Origin: Thermoplasmata archaeon
GTDB taxonomy: Archaea > Thermoplasmatota > Thermoplasmata > Thermoplasmatales > Thermoplasmataceae
Length of the DNA stretch: 13,080 nucleotides
Direction of reading: 5' to 3'
Assembly (NCBI GenBank): GCA_021806345.1
Contig: JAJZXP010000124.1
Span: 1 to 13,080 of the forward strand
In this document: positions 1 to 7,106 of the stretch, one piece after another
Layout of the letters: the number at the start of each line of letters is the position of its first letter
How positions within the stretch are numbered: the stretch's first letter is position 1
Made by a program: the position numbers and the translations under genes
The notes under the pieces: generated by a model
What the model saw: only the letters and a program-made list of their open reading frames with translations
What the model was told of the DNA's origin: nothing
Database searches by the model: none

Positions 1-1
1 A

Positions 2-793
2 GTACTTAGAGTTGAAATTGATGATATTTTGCGAACTTTCAGGCACTTTTTGCCCACAGAACCTAACACATTTTTCAAAAAAATTTCTGATGCCGATGAA
101 GTTGTTAGGATGATTCTTAGTAGGACCGCATTTTCACTTATTGGGTACTACGATCGGTCCTCAAATTCATTTCTGTATGTAAGTCCAAGTGTCTATATTG
201 ATGGAAGCAACGTAATGCATAATGGAACAAAAAGGGGCGGAGTTAATAGAGATCAAAAAGAACCAAATGTAAACTACCTCCAGGATTGCCTAAACTGTTT
301 GAAGCGAATGGGTATTGATCCAAAAGGAATTTACATAGATTCAGAAACTGTTAGAGGGATAATTAAGATTAGTGAACAATCGAAAAAAAGTTATTACAAT
401 ATTTTCGACAATTACAATGTAACGCCCAGCTTAATCGGGGAAGAAGCAGATGAGAGACTCATAAAAAAGCTAAGAGACGATCCAAACTGCTTTGTCATTA
501 CCAATGATTCATACGATAAATATGGACTAACTGGACCAGAGAAAGAAAGGCTAATTCGCTTCGAAAGGACTGGTTCGAACTACAACTTCGAAATGGAAAC
601 TGGTTCAAAGTTCATCGATCATCTGAAAAGAATCGACAATGAAATTAAAAAATTTCTCAATATGACTCCATTGCACGATCTAGGAAAATGGCCTAATGTG
701 TCGTTTGATGAACCCGAAATCCAATCATTCTCAATTAAGTTTTCGCACAAGTTGATCGAAGAAGAGGGAAGAGAACAAGAAAAACAGGGATAA
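2..793 (+). CDS. NYN/PIN-like (Zc3h12a-type) ribonuclease, 5'-partial
   Basis: The reading frame is open to the left edge, so the gene begins outside the window; a TTG at 29 is in frame but gives no reason to start there. About 263 residues are visible. The core shows a strand ending in YIDGSNVMHN (Asp codon at 200-202), then LIGEEADERLIKKL (acidic Asp codon at 449-451), then FVITNDSYDKY (Asp codon at 506-508). This D...D...(N)D spacing is that of NYN/Zc3h12a-like metal-dependent RNases, which belong to the PIN superfamily and cleave single-stranded or structured RNA. The amino-terminal ~50 residues and the charged tail (EEEGREQEKQG) are outside the core and I do not recognise them. It converges with another NYN-type gene 120 nt away. 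The fold call is fairly secure; the substrate is unknown. Confidence 0.7.
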   Translation, partial: VLRVEIDDILRTFRHFLPTEPNTFFKKISDADEVVRMILSRTAFSLIGYYDRSSNSFLYVSPSVYIDGSNVMHNGTKRGGVNRDQKEPNVNYLQDCLNCLKRMGIDPKGIYIDSETVRGIIKISEQSKKSYYNIFDNYNVTPSLIGEEADERLIKKLRDDPNCFVITNDSYDKYGLTGPEKERLIRFERTGSNYNFEMETGSKFIDHLKRIDNEIKKFLNMTPLHDLGKWPNVSFDEPEIQSFSIKFSHKLIEEEGREQEKQG

Positions 794-917
794 TTTTAAC
801 AAATCATCATTTTTAACTTACTTCCCGTAAATATGATCAGATACCATAGAAACTAAAAGTATTCGAATACGTTGTTTTTGGTTCTTATGGACTTTATTAG
901 AATTAAAGAATAGAAGA
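794..917. other. Convergent intergenic spacer
   Basis: This 124-nt AT-rich spacer lies between two genes that end towards each other. A T5 run at about 809-813, just after the plus-strand stop codon, could be an archaeal T-tract terminator. I see no other gene or repeat. The call is weak because the tract is short. Confidence 0.3.
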
Positions 918-1514
918 CTAATAATTTCTTCTGTTCTGATATCCTTTATGGTAGTATTTTTTCTGGCTATCTTCCTTTCTGTACACATTTTCACGAGAAA
1001 AATTCCCATGATATTCTATTAAGAATTTATCGTCTAGAGCATACTTTCTGTCGCAAGCTGTTGCAAGATCTCCGAAAATATCTTTCTTTGCAGTAAATAA
1101 TGTAACCGTTGCCCCTTCATCTTTGACAAATTTTATTGCTGGGATGAAATCTGTATCTCCAGTGACGAGTATTATATTATCTACTTTATTCTTTAATGCA
1201 AGTTTAATCATATCAACTGCCAGGTGAATATCAACCTGTTTCTGCCTAATGGAGTGATCTGTTCTCTGTATCTCACCTTTCCTCAATTCAAATGAAGGAA
1301 GCCTTTCAAGTATTTTTAGAAAGTTTTCATTACTGCCAACATCGCAGTCATAAACGTATGTCCTTTGCCTTTCAGAATTTAGTTCTTCGCAGAGTCTATC
1401 GCTAAACTTCTCATAATCTAATTTGAATTCACCTGAATTACTTCTTCTGTGGTCTAGGACTTCTTTTTTCAGATAGTAGTTATCTATCAAAACTGCAGCT
1501 TTTTTGTCACTCAT
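918..1514 (-). CDS. LabA/DUF88-type NYN domain protein (putative ribonuclease)
   Basis: This is a 198-aa protein. The start is placed at the ATG at 1514-1512 because a purine-rich GGTGGAGAGGGG stretch (complement of 1524-1535) lies about 9 nt upstream. An in-frame ATG at 1538 would put that stretch inside the gene. Visible motifs are VLIDNYYL (D11, N12), KQVDIHLAVDMIKLAL (D95, D101) and ILVTGDTDFIPAI (D120, D122). These are the conserved acidic positions of the NYN/LabA family of PIN-like nucleases, which bind Mg2+ and are presumed RNases. The last ~30 residues are basic and Tyr/Arg-rich (KKYYHKGYQNRRNY), which would suit RNA contact. A TATA-like element around 1568-1580 implies a leader of about 30 nt. 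The family call is strong, the biological role is not known. Confidence 0.8.
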   Translation of the reverse strand: MSDKKAAVLIDNYYLKKEVLDHRRSNSGEFKLDYEKFSDRLCEELNSERQRTYVYDCDVGSNENFLKILERLPSFELRKGEIQRTDHSIRQKQVDIHLAVDMIKLALKNKVDNIILVTGDTDFIPAIKFVKDEGATVTLFTAKKDIFGDLATACDRKYALDDKFLIEYHGNFSRENVYRKEDSQKKYYHKGYQNRRNY

Positions 1515-1680
1515 TGTTTTTAGCCCCTCTCCACCCATCTAAGGTCAAGAGAAAGTAATATCATTGTAATGTATTTAAAAACTACATAAAAAGTGTGTGA
1601 TGAACTTGAAAAGTTTTAAGAGTTGCCGACGTTAATGTCATTGAAGATCGGAAAGTCTCGATCCAAGGGATTGATATTAG

Positions 1681-2223
1681 ATGAGTGGATTTTTTGACGA
1701 CCTTAAAAAGGCGAGCGGAGAGGCAGCGAAATTGATGCGTGATTCTGTGCATATGAAAGATGGAATAGAGAGATATTATTGGGGAATTCGGTTAGAGGCT
1801 CAAGTTGTTGCGGAAGTCTATCATATTCTTAGGGAAAAGGGCTACTCAACAAACGAACTGTATCTTGAATACTGGTATAACAAGAGGAAGAATGGAGAAT
1901 ATAAAAAGATGAAAGCCGATTTGATGTACGGTGAAACATATTCTGTGCAACTTGCAGAATTTAAAGTTATGTTTGATGATCACTTAAACCAGGATGGCTC
2001 CATTAAGAAAAATGGCCGCGATATCGTGAAGAAGGAATATGCCAAATTGAAAGATTATTCTGCATTTAGCGAGATTTCTGATTTATTCTTAGTTGTGGCT
2101 TATGTTGGGCCCCAGGAACTCTACAGGAAGAAAGTTTACTATGATTCTGTATTGGGCGCTTTTGATTCAAGGCATAACTTTCAAGGCATAAGAGGACAGC
2201 CGATAGAGGTTATCCCTTGTTAA
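1681..2223 (+). CDS. Unrecognised protein with PD-(D/E)XK nuclease-like signature
   Basis: This 180-aa protein starts at an ATG preceded by AAGGGA about 11 nt upstream. I do not recognise the family by name. The middle of the protein has the layout of a PD-(D/E)XK nuclease core: an amphipathic helix with a Glu (RLEAQVVAEVYHILREKG, E39/E45), then strands with KADLMYG (D80) and QLAEFKVMF (E93-F-K95). D80 and E93-x-K95 are 12 residues apart, as in many members of this superfamily. A following helix (IVKKEYAKLKDYSAF) and a hydrophobic strand (DLFLVVAYVG) fit the usual order. No transmembrane segment or signal peptide is present. It stands alone between divergent and same-strand neighbours in a region rich in nucleases. 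A metal-dependent DNA nuclease is therefore an inference, and an inactive or structural relative remains possible. Confidence 0.55.
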   Translation: MSGFFDDLKKASGEAAKLMRDSVHMKDGIERYYWGIRLEAQVVAEVYHILREKGYSTNELYLEYWYNKRKNGEYKKMKADLMYGETYSVQLAEFKVMFDDHLNQDGSIKKNGRDIVKKEYAKLKDYSAFSEISDLFLVVAYVGPQELYRKKVYYDSVLGAFDSRHNFQGIRGQPIEVIPC

Positions 2224-2340
2224 AATCGTAAGTAGAGGGATTCTATAGCAATAAGGAAATTAAGGCATCTATTGAAGAAAACCCCAAAAAACGATTAAAG
2301 GGAGGTCTATCGTCAGGCAGAATTAAATGGAGAATGTGAT
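2224..2340 (+). other. Coding-like scrap without a start
   Basis: Downstream of the preceding stop, an open frame from about 2236 to a TGA at 2338-2340 encodes a lysine-rich string (NKEIKASIEENPKKRLKGG and onward). It has no plausible start codon, so it is probably the tail of a lost gene. It could also be chance. Confidence 0.25.
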
Positions 2341-2406
2341 TACATTTAAAGGTTCAGCAGTAAGTTGTTTACCCGTATTTTACTGCAACTGAAGGTAGGA
2401 TGGAAA

Positions 2407-2970
2407 ATGAATAAAGAGAAATCGGATCAACACACAATTACCTGGAAAGGACTGTTGTTCCCCTCACTGGAGAACTGTAGGCTCATTTTCAATGAAGGCC
2501 TGTATTTGCTCGAGGGTTCATTCACAGCCCGATTCAGAGAAACAGCACTATCTGTTGTTTACCAGGTACGCCTGGATGAAAGCTTCAACCTGTTAGATGC
2601 CAATTTAGAGGTAGTTTCTCCATGGAATAGGAATAAATTGGTGCTGAAGATTACTGACGGCTCTTGGTATGTGAATGGACAAAAGCGAGATGATCTTGAG
2701 AAGTGCACAGATATTGACATCGAACTCAGTCCATCAACAAATACACTGCCAATCCGCAGATGTTCCCTAAAGGTAGGGGATAAGGTTGATATTACCGTTG
2801 CTTGGATAAGAATCCCAAACCTTCAGATTGTTCCGGTTGATCAGAGTTACCAAAAGGTATCCGAGACCCAATATATTTACAGATCAAACAATTTTCAAGC
2901 TAGGCTTGAGGTCCATGGGAGTGGACTGGTGAAGAGTTACGAAGGTGTTTGGGAAGAATATTTACCTTAG
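2407..2970 (+). CDS. Glycolipid-binding family protein (DUF1089/PA1994-like)
   Basis: This is a 187-aa protein. The start is the ATG at 2407, with AGGTAGGA ending 6 nt upstream; a longer TTG start at 2365 would add 14 unrelated residues. The sequence shows the family hallmarks in order: a Trp-initiated strand (ITWKGLLFPSLENCRL), YQVRLDESFNLLDANLEV, LKITDGSWYVNGQK, LEKCTDIDIELSPSTNTLPI followed by RRC, and AWIRIPNLQIVPVDQSYQKV. The TNTLPIRR stretch (about residues 111-118) and the C-T-D-I-D-I strand are diagnostic of the putative glycolipid-binding domain seen in PA1994, a curved beta-sheet with a hydrophobic cleft. Length matches the family. It has no signal peptide and is presumably cytoplasmic. 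Nothing nearby suggests lipid metabolism, so it may be a bystander in the island. The ligand is not known from the sequence. Confidence 0.8.
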   Translation: MNKEKSDQHTITWKGLLFPSLENCRLIFNEGLYLLEGSFTARFRETALSVVYQVRLDESFNLLDANLEVVSPWNRNKLVLKITDGSWYVNGQKRDDLEKCTDIDIELSPSTNTLPIRRCSLKVGDKVDITVAWIRIPNLQIVPVDQSYQKVSETQYIYRSNNFQARLEVHGSGLVKSYEGVWEEYLP

Positions 2971-3211
2971 TAGAAAAGAAGCCAATTATAATACTGATGA
3001 CTTCAAAGGAGATGCGCTTAAACTTACTTTCGGTAATTTCTTGTAAGCTTTCACACATGGTCATTTGGGAAGCTTAGCGGATAGCTGGAGATTCCGGGGC
3101 TGAGCTTCAGAATTCTAATAATTTAGATTTATCTCATGACAGGAGAGAGACATTGGGCTATGCCGACATAATCTCGTCCGAAAAACCTACCCTTTGAAAT
3201 CGGTTGGTTTA

Positions 3212-3220
3212 TTTATATAT
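3212..3220 (+). promoter_or_regulatory. TATA-like promoter element
   Basis: TTTATATAT sits in a GC-richer surround and would place a transcription start at about 3240-3246. That start falls inside the dyad at 3238-3269. The transcript would lead into the methyltransferase stub at 3367 with a leader of about 120 nt. This is prediction by pattern only. Confidence 0.4.
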
Positions 3221-3237
3221 CCCCTATCCATGTTTTC

Positions 3238-3269
3238 ACTGTCCAATAAAGAGTTCTTTGTGGGACAGT
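3238..3269. repeat. 32-bp interrupted dyad (hairpin or operator)
   Basis: The arms ACTGTCC (3238-3244) and GGACAGT (3263-3269) are exact reverse complements. Between them is a second inverted pair, AAAGA (3248-3252) and TCTTT (3255-3259), on the same axis. As RNA this folds into a two-tier stem-loop; as DNA it is a large dyad at the predicted transcription start of the promoter at 3212-3220. An operator for the lost or degraded methyltransferase operon is one reading, and a leader hairpin is another. Confidence 0.5.
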
Positions 3270-3366
3270 TAAGTGTAGGACGAAGAAGCGACGTTTCAGA
3301 TTCATTCTCTTCATTATATAATGATAGAACCATTATTGATTTTAAGGAGAGTTGACATACCTATAA

Positions 3367-3585
3367 GTGAATGAGGACAAGACTATCCCTTTTCTTGATA
3401 CAATCCAATGCGGAGATAAAAATACTCTTATAAGAAAATTGCCCGATAAGAGTATTGATCTAATAATTACATCACCCCCGTATTTCCAACGAAGAGAGTA
3501 TGGTGGAGGTGCTTGTGGAGAACCGCATAGTCGATGGGAAGAAGAAAGGGGGCGAAAAACATGCCAGTTAAAAATTTTAATATAA
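3367..3585 (+). pseudogene. Amino-terminal stub of a DNA amino-methyltransferase
   Basis: The frame opens with GTG at 3367 and encodes TIQCGDKNTLIRKLPDKSID, followed by LIITSPPYFQRREYGG. This is the classic start of an N4/N6 amino-methyltransferase of the alpha/beta/gamma group with catalytic motif IV (S/D/N)PPY near the amino terminus. Such enzymes normally run to 250-400 residues. Here homology stops a few residues after SPPYF (about nt 3500), the rest of the frame is low-complexity and charged, and it ends after 72 codons. No S-adenosylmethionine motif I (FxGxG-like) follows in any frame before the next gene. I call it a truncated, non-functional remnant of a further restriction-modification system, broken by deletion or insertion near 3500. 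Confidence 0.7.
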
Positions 3586-3602
3586 CCGTACCATTTAACA
3601 TG

Positions 3603-3650
3603 GGTGCGGTCAACGGTTTCAACTCCTCAAAGTTTTATCTTGGCCGCACC
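3603..3650. repeat. 48-nt stem-loop with 9-bp outer stem
   Basis: GGTGCGGTC (3603-3611) pairs with GGCCGCACC (3642-3650) over nine positions with one G-U pair. AACT/AGTT can form a small inner hairpin in the 30-nt loop. It lies between the methyltransferase stub and the Type IIG gene. It could be a transcription terminator, a leader structure, or the subterminal hairpin of a lost mobile element. No function is shown. Confidence 0.4.
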
Positions 3651-3708
3651 TGTATTTGATATTGCAGTTGCATTGAGTCAGTCTCGGGCTAAGGGAGAAA
3701 AACGAAAA

Positions 3709-3780
3709 ATGAATGAAAGAGAGTCAAGAATCTTGAAATCTTGCAAGATGATATTGCATCTGATTAGGGAGCCGAACTGA
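3709..3780 (+). CDS. Possible 23-aa upstream peptide coupled to the Type IIG gene
   Basis: An ATG at 3709 is preceded by GGGAG (about 3693-3697) and encodes MNERESRILKSCKMILHLIR plus three residues. Its TGA overlaps the ATG of the Type IIG gene (TGATG, 3778-3782), a typical translational-coupling arrangement. The frame is open further upstream to about 3586 and could start at the GTG at 3604, giving roughly 58 residues. It may be a small regulator, a leader peptide, or the tail of a broken gene. I do not recognise it, and the support is positional only. Confidence 0.3.
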   Translation: MNERESRILKSCKMILHLIREPN

Positions 3781-6700
3781 TGGTCCAAACTTCATTCAAT
3801 ATAAGGAATAATAAGATATCTGAAGAAACTGTTCAACAGCTAAAAACTCTTCTAAAAAAGCAATTTGAGGAATTACAGAATCAAATACCGAACCGGGTTG
3901 TACTAGATGAAATACTAAAAGGTAGAACTCTCACGCGTAGCGATCATCGTTTCATGTCGAAACCAGAGGATGTAACTGAACAAACATTGATCACTCCGAT
4001 TTTTAGATTCCTAGGATATGTCGATAATCGCACCCTGTTCATAAGCACGGGTTCAAAAGACAAGGAACGAGAAAGCGATTACACCCTCGTAGTGAATGGA
4101 GAGAAAGTACTGGTGGAAGCTGAGCCTATTGGCAAAGACTTGTATTCCAATAAACACGTCGGTGTGGGTCAGCTGGAAGGGTACCTAGAAAAAAAGTCTT
4201 TCAAATCACAGATAGGCATTGCTTCAAATGGATACACGTGGGTATTATGTAAATATAATGACGAAAAGGTAAAGTTAGACATTATCAAAGAGATTGACCT
4301 CAGACCCGTTCTTTACTCTTTTATGGGACAAAATACCTTAGGCGATACCGAATCAATATTGGAAAATTTTTGTCTCACCTTTTCACAAAAGACCATAATT
4401 GAAACCGCCAAAGAACTGGAAATTAAGTTAGATGTTGCAAAAAGAGAAATTAGTAAAAAATTCTACGAGGATTACGTGAAGTATGTATTCGGTGTAACCA
4501 AGGAAGGTTCAAGTTCCTATGGACTTATAGACGGGATTCTTGGCAATAATTTAACTGAAGTAGACAAAAGGAAATTTGCCGTAACTTTTATGAATCGTTT
4601 GATCTTTATAAAATTCCTTGAGGACAGAGTCCTCTCTAGGCCGAATCTGTTGAAAGACCTTCTGGATAATTACAATAATATGAAAGAGAGTCTCCCAGGA
4701 TCAACTTTCTATGAAATTTTTCTGAAACCGCTATTTTATGGAGTTTTCAATACAAGCAGGGAAACTAGAGATGAAAGTATCAGAACTTCTGAATTTTTTG
4801 CCGATTTGCCCTACCTGAATGGAGGTTTATTTAGAGAGAATATGTCAAATGAAAGCTCAATTAAAGTAAAAGATGATATAGTAACCACAATAATCAATGA
4901 ACTTCTATTGAGTTATAATTTTAGCATAACACCAAAAGGAACATTAGTTGATGCTTCACTTTCCGCCGGAACTCTTGATCCGGATATCCTCGGGTATGTT
5001 TTTGAAAAAACCATCAATTTCCTTACATCTCCCGGTATTGATAATCGAAGAAAATTGAAAGGAGCGTATTATACTCCGGATCAAATAACTAAACATATGA
5101 CAGAACAGGCCATATTTTATAAACTACTTTCAAAAATTAAGGAAGGCTTAAAAGATTCTGGCTGGGTTGAATCCGACATAGAACGATTCAATACTATTGA
5201 AGATGTAACCAACTTTCCACCCACTCACCAGGATACTATTAAAAGGGTTATGGAAAAAATAGACGAATTAAAAGTATTGGATCCAGCTTGTGGAAGCGGT
5301 CATTTTCTCACAAATGCAATGAAATTAATCGTATATGTTAGAAAAATGATGCTCAAAAACACAGACCAAGAAGTGGATGCGTATGAGTTGAAAAGAAGAA
5401 CAGTCAGCTACAATCTATATGGTGTGGACATCGAGGAGCCAGCTGTCGAAATAGCGAAACTCAGAGTATGGCTGTCAATGATAGAGGAGATTAATGTTGA
5501 AAATGTAAGTTCTATAAAGACTCTACCTAATATTGAATACAATATAATCGTGGGAGACAGCCTTATAGGTTGGAACGATGAAGTCCTAATTCAGACCACT
5601 GTGGAAAATTTGATGAGTGATTCGAGCCTTCGTGACATATTAATAACTTTAGAAGTTGCGTATGTTGGTGTTACTGAAAGTAGAAACTTATTGAGATTGG
5701 CAAGAAAGCACTTGAGTGAAGAATATCCTAAACTGGAAGATGTAAAGAAAGCTTATGGATATTTAAAAAAAATATACACCCTGGAACAGGGAGAACGAGC
5801 AGTTCTGATTAAGGATATATTAGAAAAAATAAAGGCGAGACTCCTCGAATTCATCATACCTATGTTTGAAGAATATATAAACCAGAATTATGAAATCGTT
5901 CTTGGCAGCCATTCTCATGTCGATGCAAAGAATGGCGTCCATTGGTCTCTCAATTTTGTGGAAGCGATGTCTAATGGGGGATTCGACGTCGTTATCGGAA
6001 ACCCCCCTTATGGTTATAAGTTCGATGAAACACCAAAGAAGTACTTAAGGGCTAAATTTAAAAGTAGTAGCCAGAACGGAAACTCTGCAATGATGTTTAT
6101 CGAAAGATCAATTGATTTTCTGAAGGAAGATGGCTATCTTTGTTTCATAGTACCAAAATCCCTTGCCTACTCGCAAAGATGGGTAGATGGAAGGCATTTC
6201 GTTCTCAAACACTTGATTTGGACAATAGACGTCAGCAAAGCGTTCCAGGATGTTAAACTAGAACAGATGATAATTGGAATGATTAAAAATAGTAATACCG
6301 AATCGTACGAGAACGAAAGAATAGGAACTCCTTATAGAATTTCCTTAAAGAAGGATATCCTTGATCTGACTGACACGATATTATTTAGTGGTTCAAAAGG
6401 GGAACTTGATATTCTAAAGAAAATGAACGCTTCTAATTTGTATTTTAGAAACGTATCTCACACCAAGAGAGGATTGCCACTGCAATCGAAACTCAAAAAA
6501 ACGGTTGGTAAATATGAAGTGATCAGAGGTAAAGACATTGGCCGTTTTACCATCTCAAATTCTCAATATTACCTTGATGATGCCGATATCATAGGTCACG
6601 AAGAAGAAGTCAGAGGGATGATTTCTTCCGAGAAAATTGTGTCTCAGAGAATTGTAGCACACATAAAAAATCCAGTTCCGCATCTTCTAATCATGAGTGC

Positions 6701-7061
6701 AGTGGACAGGGGAAGACGTGTGAACGTAGACACTGTCGAGAATACTTATATTCTGAATAATACGCTCTCTCCAGATTACCTCGTGGCGCTTCTTAATTCA
6801 GAATTAATATCTTGGTATTGTTATCACTTTGTTTTCTCAAACGCTATTCGCAGCATGGATTTGGATGATTATTACATTGGGAAAATACCGCTCCCGTCAG
6901 ATAAAAAGAAGATTGATGAAATCTTGAAGTTTCTTTCGGAAAACAAGGAGCAACTGGCATTTGACGTCCACTTAAAAGAAAAAATGGATGATTTGATTAA
7001 TGAAGCATATCGTTTAACTCAAAATGAAAAAAAGCTGATAAAAGAGGGCATTTCTAACTGA
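3780..7061 (+). CDS. Type IIG restriction-modification enzyme (fused endonuclease, N6-adenine methyltransferase and specificity domain)
   Basis: This is a 1093-aa single-chain enzyme with AGGGAG (3766-3771) 8 nt before the ATG. Domains in order: (1) a nuclease-like region with ESDYTLVV (D100) and KVLVEAEPIGKDL (E113, E115) followed by GQLEGYL and IGIASNGYTWVL, typical of the amino-terminal endonuclease of Type IIG and Type I subunits; (2) a helical connector with DLPYLNGGLF (343-351); (3) a gamma-class methyltransferase with GAYYTP (428-433, motif X), LDPACGSGHFL (500-510, motif I, SAM binding), YGVDIEEPAVEIAKLRVWL (motif II) and VVIGNPPYG (catalytic motif IV, NPPY 741-744); (4) a TaqI-C-like target-recognition region from about residue 890 containing KIVSQRIVAHIKN and NTLSPDYLVALLNSELISWY. 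It should methylate adenine in one asymmetric site and cut nearby. Oddly, the usual E-x-K of the nuclease reads E-A-E, which may weaken or abolish cleavage. No frameshift or separate specificity subunit is seen. Confidence 0.9.
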   Translation: MVQTSFNIRNNKISEETVQQLKTLLKKQFEELQNQIPNRVVLDEILKGRTLTRSDHRFMSKPEDVTEQTLITPIFRFLGYVDNRTLFISTGSKDKERESDYTLVVNGEKVLVEAEPIGKDLYSNKHVGVGQLEGYLEKKSFKSQIGIASNGYTWVLCKYNDEKVKLDIIKEIDLRPVLYSFMGQNTLGDTESILENFCLTFSQKTIIETAKELEIKLDVAKREISKKFYEDYVKYVFGVTKEGSSSYGLIDGILGNNLTEVDKRKFAVTFMNRLIFIKFLEDRVLSRPNLLKDLLDNYNNMKESLPGSTFYEIFLKPLFYGVFNTSRETRDESIRTSEFFADLPYLNGGLFRENMSNESSIKVKDDIVTTIINELLLSYNFSITPKGTLVDASLSAGTLDPDILGYVFEKTINFLTSPGIDNRRKLKGAYYTPDQITKHMTEQAIFYKLLSKIKEGLKDSGWVESDIERFNTIEDVTNFPPTHQDTIKRVMEKIDELKVLDPACGSGHFLTNAMKLIVYVRKMMLKNTDQEVDAYELKRRTVSYNLYGVDIEEPAVEIAKLRVWLSMIEEINVENVSSIKTLPNIEYNIIVGDSLIGWNDEVLIQTTVENLMSDSSLRDILITLEVAYVGVTESRNLLRLARKHLSEEYPKLEDVKKAYGYLKKIYTLEQGERAVLIKDILEKIKARLLEFIIPMFEEYINQNYEIVLGSHSHVDAKNGVHWSLNFVEAMSNGGFDVVIGNPPYGYKFDETPKKYLRAKFKSSSQNGNSAMMFIERSIDFLKEDGYLCFIVPKSLAYSQRWVDGRHFVLKHLIWTIDVSKAFQDVKLEQMIIGMIKNSNTESYENERIGTPYRISLKKDILDLTDTILFSGSKGELDILKKMNASNLYFRNVSHTKRGLPLQSKLKKTVGKYEVIRGKDIGRFTISNSQYYLDDADIIGHEEEVRGMISSEKIVSQRIVAHIKNPVPHLLIMSAVDRGRRVNVDTVENTYILNNTLSPDYLVALLNSELISWYCYHFVFSNAIRSMDLDDYYIGKIPLPSDKKKIDEILKFLSENKEQLAFDVHLKEKMDDLINEAYRLTQNEKKLIKEGISN

Positions 7062-7072
7062 AGATTATATTC

Positions 7073-7083
7073 AAAAATATAAT
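7073..7083 (+). promoter_or_regulatory. TATA element for the HEPN-like gene
   Basis: AAAAATATAAT is centred about 29 nt before the ATG at 7107. No ribosome binding site lies between them, which fits leaderless transcription. The HEPN-like gene may therefore have its own promoter although it follows the Type IIG gene by only 45 nt. Confidence 0.5.
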
Positions 7084-7106
7084 TATTTGAGTGACTATAA
7101 CGTATA

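Larger units (their letters stand above)
2971..3366. other. 396-nt spacer with promoter-like element, dyad and a possible 41-aa ORF
   Basis: No convincing gene is visible here. The stretch holds a TATA-like element (TTTATATAT, 3212-3220), a 32-bp dyad (3238-3269, listed separately), and a short open frame 3230-3355 beginning MFSLSNKEFFVGQLSVGRRS that ends 11 nt before the broken methyltransferase. The short frame has no ribosome binding site. Its ATG is only about 14 nt from the TATA centre, too close for a leaderless start, so I do not call it a gene. Confidence 0.4.

Noticed and set aside
572..580. GGTTCGAAC, resembling a tRNA T-loop
   Set aside because: It lies inside the NYN ribonuclease frame, with no acceptor stem or anticodon arm around it.
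818..1009. Minus-strand open frame overlapping the 3' end of the LabA-type gene
   Set aside because: It is out of frame with a clear NYN protein and has no recognisable content.
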